This document shows, piece by piece, positions 28,853 to 38,890 of a stretch of 64,000 nt of DNA. Positions within the stretch are counted from its first letter, which is position 1. Each line of letters opens with the position of its first letter. The DNA lies in the NCBI GenBank assembly GCA_963737285.1, contig CAVTRT010000002.1, positions 2,108,001 through 2,172,000 of the forward strand, in the 5' to 3' direction. The stretch is from Trebonia sp963737285 (GTDB lineage Bacteria > Actinomycetota > Actinomycetes > Streptosporangiales > Streptosporangiaceae). A program made the translations under genes and the position numbers. Below the pieces are notes generated by a model. It was not told where the DNA came from and did no database searches. It worked only from the letters and a program-made list of their open reading frames with translations.

Positions 28853-28879
28853 CCCGGCTCGCCCAGCCTCCAGCCACCC

Positions 28880-29105
28880 AGCCTCGCTGCCGCAATCGAC
28901 CCAGAACCACCCGGCCTCGCTGCCGCAATCGACCCAGAACCACCCAGCCTCGCTGCCGCACCCGACCCAGAACCACCCAGCCTCGCTGCCGCACCCGACC
29001 CAGAACCACCCGGCCTCGCTGCCGCACCCGACCCAGAACCACCCGGGCTCGCTGCCGCACCCGACCCAGAACCACCCGGGCTCGCTGCCGCAATCGAGTT
29101 GCCAC
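28880..29105. repeat. 33-bp tandem repeat array A, about 6.7 copies
   Basis: The unit starts CTCGCTGCCGCA and continues with ATCGACCC or CCCGACCC and AGAACCACCC[GA]GC. The copies vary mainly at positions AAT/CCC (CGCAATCG in copies 1, 2 and the last; CGCACCCG in copies 3-6). The array lies between the 3' end of accE and the 3' ends of minus-strand relics. Its CTCGCTGCCGC core matches the core of arrays B and C at 10 of 11 bases. All reading frames are open because 33 is divisible by 3, but no start or conserved frame supports a protein. Confidence 0.9.
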
Positions 29106-29112
29106 AACGCCC

Positions 29113-29379
29113 TCAATGGCGCAGACGCACCAAAACGTCCGCGAGTCGATGGCGCCGGTGCACCTCAAGGAACGCCAGCGAGGAACCGTCTGGTAGCAGC
29201 GCCATCTGGTTCCTACTGTTGGGGGAGATTGCGAGGATCTCTCCCACGGCGAAGGTTTCCACGAGGTGCCCGAACTCGGTGAGGACCATCGGATCGCGGC
29301 TATTGATCTTCGCCGCGCTTAGCCCGAGAAGCCAGCCGGCTCCTCGGACATGCGCTGGCGGACCACCTATCGTGGGCAA
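29113..29379 (-). pseudogene. C-terminal remnant resembling a DUF4143 AAA-type ATPase
   Basis: About 88 residues with AGWLLGLSAAKINSRDP, FGHLVETFAVGEIL and SSLAFLEVHRRHRLADV. This follows the DUF4143 layout: the ..llGls.. strand, FG.l.EtfvvgEl, then the restriction-endonuclease-like core, of which only a degenerate version remains here (EVH where EvK is expected). The AAA ATPase N-terminus is absent. I regard it as a relic; identification is from memory of family motifs and needs a profile search. Confidence 0.45.
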
Positions 29380-29396
29380 ACTTACAGAGCATGCCG

Positions 29397-29663
29397 CTAC
29401 TTCTCCAGGACGAGTTCGAACGTGCCCTTCTTGCTCACCGTGAACGTCGAGGCCGCCTTCGAGGTGATCTTCGCCACCTGAGTAACCAAGGTGATCACGT
29501 GAACCGATTCGTTGTCCGTGACATACACGGCCTTCCCGTTCGGGTTGACCGCTACTGCCCCGAGGCCGATGAAGCTCGGATGAGTGGTCGTGACCTGGCC
29601 GGTAGCCACGCTGATTACGCAGAGGGTGCTGTCCACCGAGATCCGCGAAGAGCGTCGCGTCAT
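29397..29663 (-). pseudogene. C-terminal relic of a YVTN beta-propeller/Ig protein
   Basis: One propeller repeat (GAVAVNPNGKAVYVTDNESV) runs directly into AKITSKAASTFTVSKKGTFE and the terminal LVLEK. These are the pieces seen at the centre and the end of the large genes at 31234 and 34190, so an internal deletion has joined a propeller blade to the last Ig-like segment. Degraded member of the array. Confidence 0.65.
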
Positions 29664-29797
29664 CTGGGCTGACGGCGACCCCTGATCCGACCTCGCCGGG
29701 CAGGGAAATGGTCCTGCTGGTGTTGATAACCCCGATCTCGGTAGACCAGGGTAGCCATCAGGGCATGCTTAAGGTTTATGACTGCTCTCCCGGCAGC

Positions 29798-31030
29798 TCA
29801 GCCGAAGTAGATCTTGTGGCTGGAGTTGACGATCCAGAGGTTGCCGCTGGGGTCGACCGCGATCGCGACCGCCCCGGCCCCGGGCACTACCGACCACGTG
29901 GAACCGGACCATTTCAGCACCTGGTAGCCGCCAGACACCTTCGTGGTGCCCACCGACCAGACGGAGCCGTTAGCGCCCACCGAGATGCCGGTCGCGGTGC
30001 CTGGCTTGGCGGTGAAGCTCACCAGTGAGGGGACTGCGGACACCTGGGTGGACGGGGAAGAGTAGCCCGGACCGTTCTGGGCCTTAAGAACGAAGTAATA
30101 GGTCGTCCCATCGGTCAGCCCGGTCGCGACGTAGGAGGTGCCGGTGATGGCGCTCTCGTTGACCGGGGTGGCGCTCTCCTTGCCGGACACGGTGCCGGCG
30201 TAGACCCAGTATCCCTTGATCGCGCTGCCGCCGTTGGATGCCGGCGCCTTCCAAGCCAGCGTGACCTTGGCGCTCCCGGCAGTCGCAGTCACGCTCACCG
30301 GAGCGGCCGGGACGGTGACCGGAGTCACGGCACTGGACGCTGCCGACGCGGGGCCGGTGCCGACCGCGTTCGTGGCATCGACGGCAAACGTGTAGGGCGT
30401 GCCGTTCGTGAGGCCGGTGACCGTGATCGGGCTGCTGGACCCGGTCGCCGTCTCGCCGCCGGGGCTGGCCGTCACCGTGTAGGAGGTGATCGGCTGACGG
30501 TCGCACTGTCCGACGAGCCAGCCGTCGCGGTCACTCCCGTGGGCGCGCCTGGTGCAGCCGCCGGGTTGACGACCATGATCGTGGCGGTGCCCGAGCCGCT
30601 TGTGGTGCCGCCCGTTTCCGAGCTCAGCGTGAAGGTGAAGTTGACCGGGCCACTCGTGTCGCAGTCGAGGATCGGAATGCGCACCGTCTGCAGTGTGGCC
30701 CCGGGCGGGAACGTCAGCGTCCCGCTCACCGCCGTGTAGTCCGTCCCGGCCTCCGCCGACCCATCGGCCGTCGTGTACGGCACCGTAACCGGCACCCCCG
30801 GATTCGCACCCAACGGGCCACCAAGCAGAACAGGCACCTGCACCGTCCCCGCGCTCGCGTCCACCGTCGCGTCCTTCACGTACGACCCAGGCGTCGACGA
30901 CGCAGCCACATCACCCGATAGGTCCACCTCAGTGCTCGCCCGCACGATCGAGGAATCGGTGCTATTCGACGACAGCGTGAAGAAGAACGTGAAGAAGCCC
31001 GAGCTCAGGCTGCGCTGGCAGTCAAGGAGG
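29798..31030 (-). pseudogene. Remnant of a secreted Calx-beta / fibronectin type III protein
   Basis: Reading from about 31030: SGFFTFFFTLSSNSTDSSIV, the end of a Calx-beta domain; then a complete Calx-beta segment PYTTADGSAEAGTDYTAVSG, LTFPPGATLQTVRIPILDCD and VNFTFTLSSETGG. A broken first FnIII domain follows: TGVTATAGSSDSATVS joins PITSYTVTASPGG in another frame near 30475, with about ten residues missing. A complete FnIII domain (APVSVTATAGSAKVTLAWKA, SYVATGLTDGTTYYFVLKAQ) and a C-terminal blade VDPSGNLWIVNSSHKIYFG end it. No start codon or signal peptide remains upstream. It is a truncated surface protein. Confidence 0.65.
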
Positions 31031-31188
31031 GGCCAAGCGAGCGCGTGCCTCCTCGCGCATGATGCCCTTCCTCCTCGGCGATGGGCGCCGCGAGGGAGAA
31101 GTTGTATTTCCGGTCAATCCCTCCCGGCGGGGATGATCCTGATCGCACGGGACCCCGCAGGACACCTCAGGACGCGGGAACCCGAACG

Positions 31189-31223
31189 GCGAGCCTGCGG
31201 TTATCGGGGGACCGCAGGCTCGC
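31189..31223 (-). terminator. Terminator hairpin after the propeller gene at 31234
   Basis: GCGAGCCTGCGGT (31189-31201) pairs perfectly with ACCGCAGGCTCGC (31211-31223) around a 9-base loop, 10 bases beyond the stop codon of the minus-strand gene. Confidence 0.75.
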
Positions 31224-31233
31224 CTCGCAGGCC

Positions 31234-34012
31234 TTACTTCTTGAGGATGAGCTGGAACTTGACCGTTGCGGCTGAGCCAACGCCGTTGCTGGCCTTGACG
31301 GTGAGGGTGTAGATCTTGCTCGCGTCCACCGTCGGGGTGCCGGAGATCGTGGCCGTGCCGTTCTTGCTGGTCTTGAACGTCACGCCCTTCGGCAGCGCCC
31401 CCGACTCGGAAAGCGTCGCGGCCGGGTACCCAGAGGTCCTGACCTCGAACGATCCCTTCTTGCGGTAAACGAACGTCGCTTTAGCGGCCGAGGTGATCTT
31501 CGGTGCCTGGTCCACGGTCAGCCTGAACGACTGGCTAGCCGTCGCGCCCACGCCGTTGGTCGCCTTGATCGTGATCGAGTACGCCTTGCCGGTGCCCAAT
31601 GCCGCGGTGCCGGAGATCGTGGCCGTGCCCTTCTTGTTATTTGTGAACGTCACGCCCTTGGGTAGCGCCCCCGACTCGGTGATCGTGGCAGCCGCCGGGT
31701 ATCCGGAGGTCGTGATCGTGAAAGTGCCCTTCTTGCCCACTGTGAGGGTCGCGGCCGCCTTCGAGGTAATCTTCGCCGCCTGGTCCACGGTCAGCGTGAA
31801 TGCCTGGGGCACAGCCGTCCCCACCCCGTTGCTCGCCGTGATGGTGACGTGGTACGCCTTGCCGCTGCCCGCTGCCGGAGTCCCAGACAAGTTGGCGGTG
31901 CCGTTGCCGTTGTCCTTGAACGTAACGCCACTCGGCAGCGTCCCGGACTCCCTCAGCGACGGCGTCGGGATGCCAGTCGCCGTCACGGCGAAGGCGCTCC
32001 GCAGTCCGGTGGTGAACGTCGTCGCCGCCCCCGACGTGATCGCTGCTGGAGCCGGCAGCGCGTCCACGGTGCCGGTACCGGGGTCAGTGACGTAAAGGGC
32101 CGTCCCGGTCGGGCTGACCGCGATGGCGCTCAGGCTAGTGCTGGAGTTCGGCACGGGGAGCATCGACGCGATGGCGTCACTGGCGGTGTCGATGGCGGTT
32201 ACCTCACCGCTGCCCGCCACGCTGGCTCCGGCCTCCGGGCTTCCCGGCACGTAGAGCGTCTTGCCACCCGGGCTCAGTGCCAGGCCGCCGGTGAGGCCAT
32301 AGTCGTAGACCGGATTAAGGGTCTTAACGACCGCGCCGGTCGCCGTGTTAATGACCGACAGGTCATCGTAGCCCCACGCGGAATACAGCGTCTTGCCGTC
32401 GGGGCTGACGGCCAGCGTCCATGCCGAGTCATCGAATGTGGTGGTGACCTTGTCGGTCACCGTGCTGATCACTGCCACGCCACCCTCTTCCGCCACGTAG
32501 ACGGTCGAGCCGTCCGGGCTGACCACCAGGTCAGGCAACGTGCCTCCGACGACGGAGATGCTGTTTGTCACCGAGTCCGCGCCAGCCTTGATGACCGACA
32601 CAGACCCCACGTTCGCGACGTAGATCGTCTTGCTGTCCGGGGAGATCGCAATGGACGCCGGGTGGGTCCCAACGGGAATCGTGGCCGTCACCGCGAGAGT
32701 CTTGGCATTGATCTCGGACACAGTGCCAGGACCGCCGTTATCGTTCACGACGTAGATGGTCGTGCCGTCCGGACTGATCGCCACGGCATCAGGGTCGTCG
32801 CCGACGGCGACGACCCCGGTGGCTATCCCGGTAGCCGTGTCGATCACCGTGAGGTTGCCGCTTTCGTGGTTGGCGACGTACGCGGTCTTTCCGTCCCGGC
32901 TGAGAGCCAGGGCAATCGGATGAGAGCCCACGCTCGCGACCATGCCGGACAGCTGAAGCGGATTAGTGCCAACCACGGCAACCGTGCCCTGGGAGGAGGT
33001 ACCCACGCCGGCCGCGTAGATGACACCCGCGCCGGTTATCGCCAGGGAGGTGACGGAAGTCTCCGGGACCGTGGCCGTGGCCAGAGCCGTGACCGTATCC
33101 GGAGCCGGGCTGCACCGCCGTTAGCTGCGTGCTCGGCCCGTTAGACGCGGCCACGTAGAGGCTCGTCCCATCCGGGCTCAGGGCGATGGCACCCGAGCCG
33201 GCGTAATTACCGAAGCCGACTGCCTGGCCGTAGATGGTGCCAGCGAAGCTGAGGGACGTGGTGCTGATGATGAGGATGTTCTCGTAGGGTTCCACGTTCT
33301 CAGCAACGTAGAGCGTCCCGCCGTCCAGACTGACCACCATTGCGCCAAGCGGGACGTTGATCAGGGAGGTGCTGCCGGAGACCGTGCCAGACGCCGTGGC
33401 GATGGCCGATACGCCGTCGCTCGTGCTGACGTACAGCGTCGAGCCGTCCGGGCTAATGGCGAGCGAAGACGGGGTGGTGACTGCGATCGTGGTGGTTACC
33501 GAGTCCTTGGCGAGGTTGAGGACCGTGATAACGCCGGCCCCGTTGTCGCTGACATAGCCAGTCTTGCCGTCCGGGCTGATCACGATGGCCTTCGGCCCGG
33601 GATCGCTGCGGGCCGCGCTGATCGTGGCCGTCACCGTGTCGCTCGCCGTGCTCACGACCGAGACGGTGCCGGTGCTGTTGAGGACGTAGACGTACGCGCC
33701 GCTGGGGTTCACCGCGACCGCGACCGGGGCGTTGAAGCTCGGGGAGACGATCGTCTTGGTGATCTGGTTCGTAGCCGCAGCGACCAGGAACAGCCCGTAC
33801 TCTGCAGTGCCAGAGACCGTGGCCACGGCATCGCTGTCGGCGACGTAGGCGGTCGTCCCGTCCGGGGATATCGCGACGCTGTCTGGGTTGTGGAAGGCGT
33901 AGGTGGTGCTCTCGGCGTCCGCTGCCGGAGCCGCCATCGCGGCAGGCACGACGCCTACGCCGACGGCGACCGCCGCCACGCAGACGGCCGCCACTATGTT
34001 TCTGACATGCAT
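31234..34012 (-). CDS. Secreted YVTN beta-propeller protein with C-terminal Ig-like domains, copy 1 (frameshift)
   Basis: It starts at MHVRNIVAAVCVAAVAVGVG (34012), a signal peptide ending near AMAAPAAD. Propeller blades follow, each with the pattern ISPDGxTxYVxN (for example VAISPDGTTAYVADSD and AIVISPDGKTGYVSDNGAGV). Near 33105 the frame shifts; the next frame continues TALATATVPETSVTSLAI into MVASVGSHPIALALSRDG. Three tandem Ig-like modules close the protein, each ALPKGVTF...GTATISGT...Y.ITIKASNGVG. Rejoined, it has about 925 residues. It is paralogous to the gene at 34190. Such proteins are exported and probably bind polysaccharide or surface ligands; no enzymatic motif and no LPXTG anchor are visible. 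Confidence 0.8.
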
Positions 34013-34149
34013 GACCCACTCCAAAGCGCCACTCAGGGGGAACAAGGGGCACGGCCGAAACGGGCCGCTTGCAGACCCGCTAGCCGCTGGAGATGCTGGT
34101 GGTGCCAGCGCGCATGATCGTACCGTTCAAGCGTCACGACTACGACGCT

Positions 34150-34178
34150 GGCGGGGGACGTGTGGGACGCCCCCCGCC
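34150..34178 (-). terminator. Hairpin after the propeller gene at 34190
   Basis: GGCGGGGG (34150-34157) and CCCCCGCC (34171-34178) flank a 13-base loop, 12 bases beyond the stop codon of the minus-strand gene. There is an alternative GACGTG/CACGTC pairing that overlaps it. Confidence 0.55.
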
Positions 34179-34189
34179 CGGGGCACGTC

Positions 34190-36712
34190 TTACTTCTTGA
34201 GGATCAGTTGGAGCTTGACCGTCACGGCTGAGCCAACGCCATTGCTAGCCTTGATCGTAAGTGTGTACGTCTTGTTCGCGTCGACGGCGGGCGTGCCCGC
34301 CAGGGTCGCCGTGCCGTTCTTGTTGTTCTTGAACGTCACGCCCTTGGGCAGCGCCCCCGACTCGGAAAGCGTCGCGACCGGGTACCCAGACGTCTTGACC
34401 TCGAACGACCCCTTCTTGCGGTACGTGAACGTCGCCCGGGTCGCCGAGGTGATCTTCGGCGCCTGGTCCACGGTCAGCCTGAACGACCCGGACGCGGTAG
34501 CCCCCACGCCGTTTGACGCCTTCAGCGTGATCGAGTACATCTTCCCGGTATTCGCTGCGGGCGTCCCCGAGATCGTGGCGGTCCCGTTCTTGTTGTTCTT
34601 GAACGTCACGCCCTTGGGCAGCGCCCCCGACTCGGAAAGCGTCGCGACCGGGTACCCAGACGTCGCGACCTCGAACGACCCCTTCTTGCCCACCGTCAGC
34701 GTCGCGGCCGGCCTCGAGGTGATCTTCGGTGCCTGGAGAACCGGAGGCGTGACCCGATCCACGGCGCTGTTGCCGGAGTCGGCGACGTACAAGATCCCGT
34801 TCGGACTGACTGCCACGGCGCTCACGTCCGTGCTGGAACCGGGAACAGGGATCGTCGTAGCGAGGGTGTCGCTTGAGGTGCTGAGGACCGATATCTGACC
34901 GGGTTGCACAGACCCGGTTCCCTCCCCGGGGTTGCCTATCGCGTAGAGCGCCGTGCCATCGGGGCTAATGGCAAGTCCGCCCGCCTGATCGGAGACGTAC
35001 GAGGTGGCGACCGTCTTGACGATCACACCGGTCGCCACGTCGATGACCGACAACTCGTCGCCCGATGCCGCGTACAGCGTCTTGCCGTCCGGGCTGAGGG
35101 CCAGCGCCGACGCGGCGGCCCAGATCGTCGTCGTCGTGCCGGACGCCACGCTGATAACCCTCACGCTGCCGCCGGTCGCCGCGTAGATGGTCGAGCCGTC
35201 CGGGCTGACCACGAGGTCGCTTGGATCGCCGAAGACGTTGATGGTACTGGTCACCGGGTCAGTGGCCGTGCCGATGAAGGCCGGGTCGATGACCGACACG
35301 CTGTGGCTATCGCTCCCGTAGTTGGCGACGTAGACGGTTTCGCCATTGGAGGAGATCGCGATGGCCTCCGGCGAGGTTCCCACGGGAATCGTGGCAGTCA
35401 CCGCGTCGTGTGCGGCATTGACCACGGACACGGTGCCATCCTGCTTGTTCGCGACGTAGACGGTCGCGCTGTCCGGGCTGACCTCCACGGCATCGGGCTC
35501 CCTCCCGACGGGAATACTCGCTACGGCTATTCCGGTGGCCGTGTCGATCGCCGTGAGGGTGTCGCTGTCGTAGTTGGCGACATAGACGGCCTTCCCGTTC
35601 GGGCTCGCGGCCACGGCCGTGGGACCGGAACCGAGGCTCGGGACGATACCGGACAGTTGCAAGGGATCGGTGCCGATCACGGCCACTTCGCCTTGGGCGG
35701 AGGCAGGGCCAGCGGCGTAGATGACGCCACCGGGGGTTATCGCCAGGGAACTGACGGAGCTCTCCGCGATTGTGGCCGTGGCCCCGGCCGCATCCTGAGC
35801 CGTGTCCACCACCGTGATCTGCGCGCTCATCCCGTTAGAGGCGGCGACGTACAGGCTCGTCCCGTCGAGGGTCAGGGCACCTGGGCCGGCGAACAGGCCA
35901 AGTCCGGCATTGGCGTAGATCGTGCTCGTGACGCTGAGGCTGGCGGTGCTGGCAACGAGGATCTCCTCGGGATTCCCGTCCTCGGCCATGTACAGTGTTG
36001 AGCCGTCTGAGCTGATCGCGAGGCCACCGAGGCCGTAGCTGGGGCCGCCAATGCTCAGGGTGCCAGTGACCTTGTTGGTAGCCGTCTCGATCACCGGCAC
36101 GCCGGTGCCGGTGGCGCCGGTGCTGACGTATAGCTTTGTGCCGTTGGGGCTGAGGACGAGCGCCGACGGGGTGGTGACAGAAATAGTGGTCGTCACCGCG
36201 TCCTTGGCGAGGTTGAGGACCGAGATGACGCCGGCCCCATTGTCGCTGACATAGCCAGTCTTGCCGTCCGGGCTGATCACGATGGCCTTCGGCCCGGGAT
36301 CGCTGCTGACCGCGCTGATCGTCGCCGTCACCGTGTCGCTCGCCGTGCTCACGACCGAGACGGTGCCCGTGCTGTTGAGGACGTAGACGTACGCGCCACT
36401 GGGGTTCACCGCGACCGCCACCGGGGCGTCGAAGCTCGGGGAGACGATCGTCTTGGTGATCGTGTTGGTGGCCACGGCGACCAGGAACAGCCCGTACTCG
36501 GCAGCGCCCGACGCGCTAGCTACGGCACCGCTGTCAGCGACATAGGCGGTCTTGCCGTCTGGCGAAATGGCAACGCCATCCGGGTTGTGAAAGGAGTCAA
36601 TGGCGGTCACGGCCGACGATGCCGTGGCCGCGACCGCGGCAGGCGCGGTGACGGTCCCGGCGCCGATGGCGGCTACCACCACCGAGATGGCCAGGACGTT
36701 TCTGACATGCAT
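34190..36712 (-). CDS. Secreted YVTN beta-propeller protein with C-terminal Ig-like domains, copy 2 (intact)
   Basis: 840 residues from MHVRNVLAISVVVAAIGAGT (36712), a signal peptide with cleavage near AAVAATAS. Residues ~40-640 hold repeated propeller blades with ISPDGKTAYVADSG, VAASPNGKAVYVANYDSDTL, VEVSPDSATVYVANKQDGTV and VVSPDGSTIYAATGGSV, enough for two seven-bladed propellers. Residues ~650-840 hold two Ig-like modules (APKITSRPAATLTVGKKGSF; APKITSATRATFTYRKKGSF), ending VTVKLQLILKK. The DNA for the two Ig modules contains a tract of about 80 identical bases (from about 34311 and 34585), a sign of recent internal gene conversion. No transpeptidase sorting signal; likely released or wall-associated. 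Confidence 0.85.
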   Translation of the reverse strand: MHVRNVLAISVVVAAIGAGTVTAPAAVAATASSAVTAIDSFHNPDGVAISPDGKTAYVADSGAVASASGAAEYGLFLVAVATNTITKTIVSPSFDAPVAVAVNPSGAYVYVLNSTGTVSVVSTASDTVTATISAVSSDPGPKAIVISPDGKTGYVSDNGAGVISVLNLAKDAVTTTISVTTPSALVLSPNGTKLYVSTGATGTGVPVIETATNKVTGTLSIGGPSYGLGGLAISSDGSTLYMAEDGNPEEILVASTASLSVTSTIYANAGLGLFAGPGALTLDGTSLYVAASNGMSAQITVVDTAQDAAGATATIAESSVSSLAITPGGVIYAAGPASAQGEVAVIGTDPLQLSGIVPSLGSGPTAVAASPNGKAVYVANYDSDTLTAIDTATGIAVASIPVGREPDAVEVSPDSATVYVANKQDGTVSVVNAAHDAVTATIPVGTSPEAIAISSNGETVYVANYGSDSHSVSVIDPAFIGTATDPVTSTINVFGDPSDLVVSPDGSTIYAATGGSVRVISVASGTTTTIWAAASALALSPDGKTLYAASGDELSVIDVATGVIVKTVATSYVSDQAGGLAISPDGTALYAIGNPGEGTGSVQPGQISVLSTSSDTLATTIPVPGSSTDVSAVAVSPNGILYVADSGNSAVDRVTPPVLQAPKITSRPAATLTVGKKGSFEVATSGYPVATLSESGALPKGVTFKNNKNGTATISGTPAANTGKMYSITLKASNGVGATASGSFRLTVDQAPKITSATRATFTYRKKGSFEVKTSGYPVATLSESGALPKGVTFKNNKNGTATLAGTPAVDANKTYTLTIKASNGVGSAVTVKLQLILKK

Positions 36713-36782
36713 GAGCCGCTCCAAGGCCAGGTGGCGTGAAGAGAGTGAGGGAAGGGGGCAGCTGACCACCCTAGCTACTGAT

Positions 36783-36814
36783 GGGGCGAACGGGCAAGGT
36801 CGTGCCGTTCGCCC
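36783..36814. terminator. Perfect 11-bp hairpin upstream of propeller copy 2
   Basis: GGGGCGAACGG (36783-36793) and CCGTTCGCCCC (36804-36814) around a 10-base loop. It lies about 70 bases upstream of the propeller start and may terminate transcription coming from the gatB side or act in the 5' leader. Confidence 0.55.
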
Positions 36815-36944
36815 CAATTGAGACATCCGTGGGATGCGCGTGACGCTTCCCAGGCGATGCCCTTGACCTCAGCCGACGCCCAAGAGCCAGGTGATGTCGC
36901 GGTAGACGTCCACACGGAGCCGCCGTTGTAAGCCGCCCGCGCCA

Positions 36945-37241
36945 ACGAGCCGCACACGTTATGACTCGCCCGCGCAAACGAGCCGCACACGTTATGACTT
37001 ACCGACGCCAACGAGCCGCACACGTTATGACTTACCGACGCCGACGAGCCGCACACGTTATGACTTACCGACGCCAACGAGCCGCACACGTTATGACTTA
37101 CCGACGCCGACGAGCCGCACACGTTATGACTTACCGACGCCGACGAGCCGCACACGTTATGACTCGCCCGCGCAAACGAACTGCTTTAAGGCATGCAGAA
37201 GCGCCAACGAGTCCCAATGGCTGGAGCGCGCCTGCGCCAAC
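36945..37241. repeat. 33-bp repeat array B, 7 homogeneous plus about 2-3 divergent units
   Basis: Units begin CGAGCCGCACACGTTATGAC and continue TTACCGACGCC[AG]A or TCGCCCGCGCAAA. After seven copies come units with other bodies, CGAACTGCTTTAAGGCATGC... and CGAGTCCCAATGGCTGGAGC..., still spaced by 31-33 bp and joined by GCGCCAACGAG. On the opposite strand this junction is CTCGTTGGCGC, the same core as in array C, and the order of the different bodies also parallels array C. It occupies the space between gatB and propeller copy 2; I see no gene here. Confidence 0.9.
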
Positions 37242-37361
37242 GAGCTCAAACACGGTCTCGGGCTGAGTGTTGAGCCGGGCAGTCGTCGTCAGCGGCTGAT
37301 GAACGGCACCGCCCCGAGCCAGGCAGCGCCTTCCTCAGCCGCGTCTTCCGTCATCTGCCGA

Positions 37362-38856
37362 TTACGCCAGCCGTTCAACGACTAGCTCGCGGACACGGGC
37401 CGCGTCGGCCTTGCCACGAGTGGCCTTCATGACCGCGCCGACAATCACGCCGGAGGCCGCGACCTTTCCGGAGCGGACCTTCTGCGCCACGTCCGGGTTG
37501 GCGGCGATAGCCTCGTCGATGGCCGACAGCAGCGCTGAGTCGTCGCTGACCACGGCCAGGCCGCGCCTGTCGACGACCTCGTCGGGTGTGCCTTCGCCTG
37601 CCAGCACGCCGTCGAGCACCTCGCGGGCGAGCCGGTCGTTCAGCGTTCCAGCCGCCACCAGGACCGACACTCGCGCCACGTCGGCAGGGGTGATCTTCAG
37701 CGAGGACATCTCGACGCCGGCCTCGTTCGCGCGGCGTGCGAGCTCGCCCATCCACCACTTACGCGCATCGGCTGGAGATGCACCCAAGGCGACCGTGGCC
37801 TCGACCACGTCAAGCGCGCCGGCGTTCCGCATTGACTCGAAGTCCAGCTCTGACAGCGACCACGCATCAAGAAGGCGGGCGCGCCGCACCGACGACAGCT
37901 CCGGCAGCGACGCCCGGATCTCCTCGACCCACGAAGAAGCCGGCGCGACCGGCACCAGGTCCGGCTCCGGGAAGTACCGGTAGTCCTGCGCCTCTTCCTT
38001 GGACCGGCCCGACGTCGTCTCCCCGCTGTCCTCGTGGAAGTGCCGGGTCTCCTGGATGATGCGTCCGCCGGAGTCCAGCACCCCAGCCTGGCGCGAGATC
38101 TCCGAGCGCACCGCCCGCTCCACCGAGCGCAGTGAGTTCACATTCTTCGTCTCGGTACGAGTCCCCCAGACGCCGGAGCCAAGAACCGACAGCGACGTGT
38201 TCACGTCGCATCGCATGGACCCTTCCTCCATGCGCACGTCGGACACGCCCAGCGATCGCAGCACGTCCCGCAGTTCGGTGACGTACGCCTTCGCGACTTC
38301 GGGTGCCAGCCCCCCTGTTCCGGGAACCGGCTTCGTCACGATCTCCACCAGTGGGATCCCGGCCCGGTTGTAGTCGACGAGCGAGTACTCCGCGCCCTGG
38401 ATGCGCCCGGTCGCGCCACCGACGTGCAGTGACTTGCCGGTGTCCTCTTCCAGGTGAACCCGCTCGATGCCGACCCGCACGATCTCGCCAGAAACCGACA
38501 CGTCCAGGTAGCCCTCGAAGCACAGCGGCTCGTCATACTGCGAGATCTGGAAGTCCTTGGGCATGTCCGGATAGAAGTAGTTCTTCCGGGCGAACCGGCA
38601 CCACGACGCGATCGAGCAGTTCAGCGCCAGTCCGATCTTGATCGCGTACTCGATCGCCGTCCGGTTCACTACGGGCAGCGAGCCGGGCAGCCCCAGGCAG
38701 ACGGGGCATACCTGCGAATTGGGGTCGCCACCGAAGGTCGTAATGCACCCGCAGAACATCTTGGTCCGCGTGCCCAGTTCGAACGTGCGTCTCCAGCCCG
38801 AAAACGGGCGCATACCGGGTCAGCGCCTCTTCATACGTGACCGTACCGATTGTCAC
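37362..38856 (-). CDS. gatB: Aspartyl/glutamyl-tRNA(Asn/Gln) amidotransferase subunit B (frameshift)
   Basis: It activates and transamidates mischarged Glu-tRNA(Gln) or Asp-tRNA(Asn) together with GatA and GatC. Start GTG 38856 behind GGGAGG: TIGTVTYEEALTRYAPVFGL then ETHV. Near 38785 one extra T shifts the frame; the next frame reads ELGTRTKMFCGCITTFGGDP and continues to the end. Zinc Cys residues are seen in KMFCGC and VCPVCLGLPG; further motifs are RFARKNYFYPDMPKDFQISQ, EEGSMRCDVNTSLSV and DYRYFPEPDLVPV, plus the C-terminal YqeY-like tail. Since gatB is essential where GlnRS is lacking, this single-base insertion is most likely a sequence error. Confidence 0.92.
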
Positions 38857-38890
38857 TGTGCCTCCCGTTCGCCTACAAACCAAGGCTCAC

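Noticed and set aside
36775..37266. Repeat proteins encoded by array B
   Set aside because: Frames on both strands are open only because the unit is 33 bp; units with other lengths (31 bp) break the frame, so no protein is being preserved.
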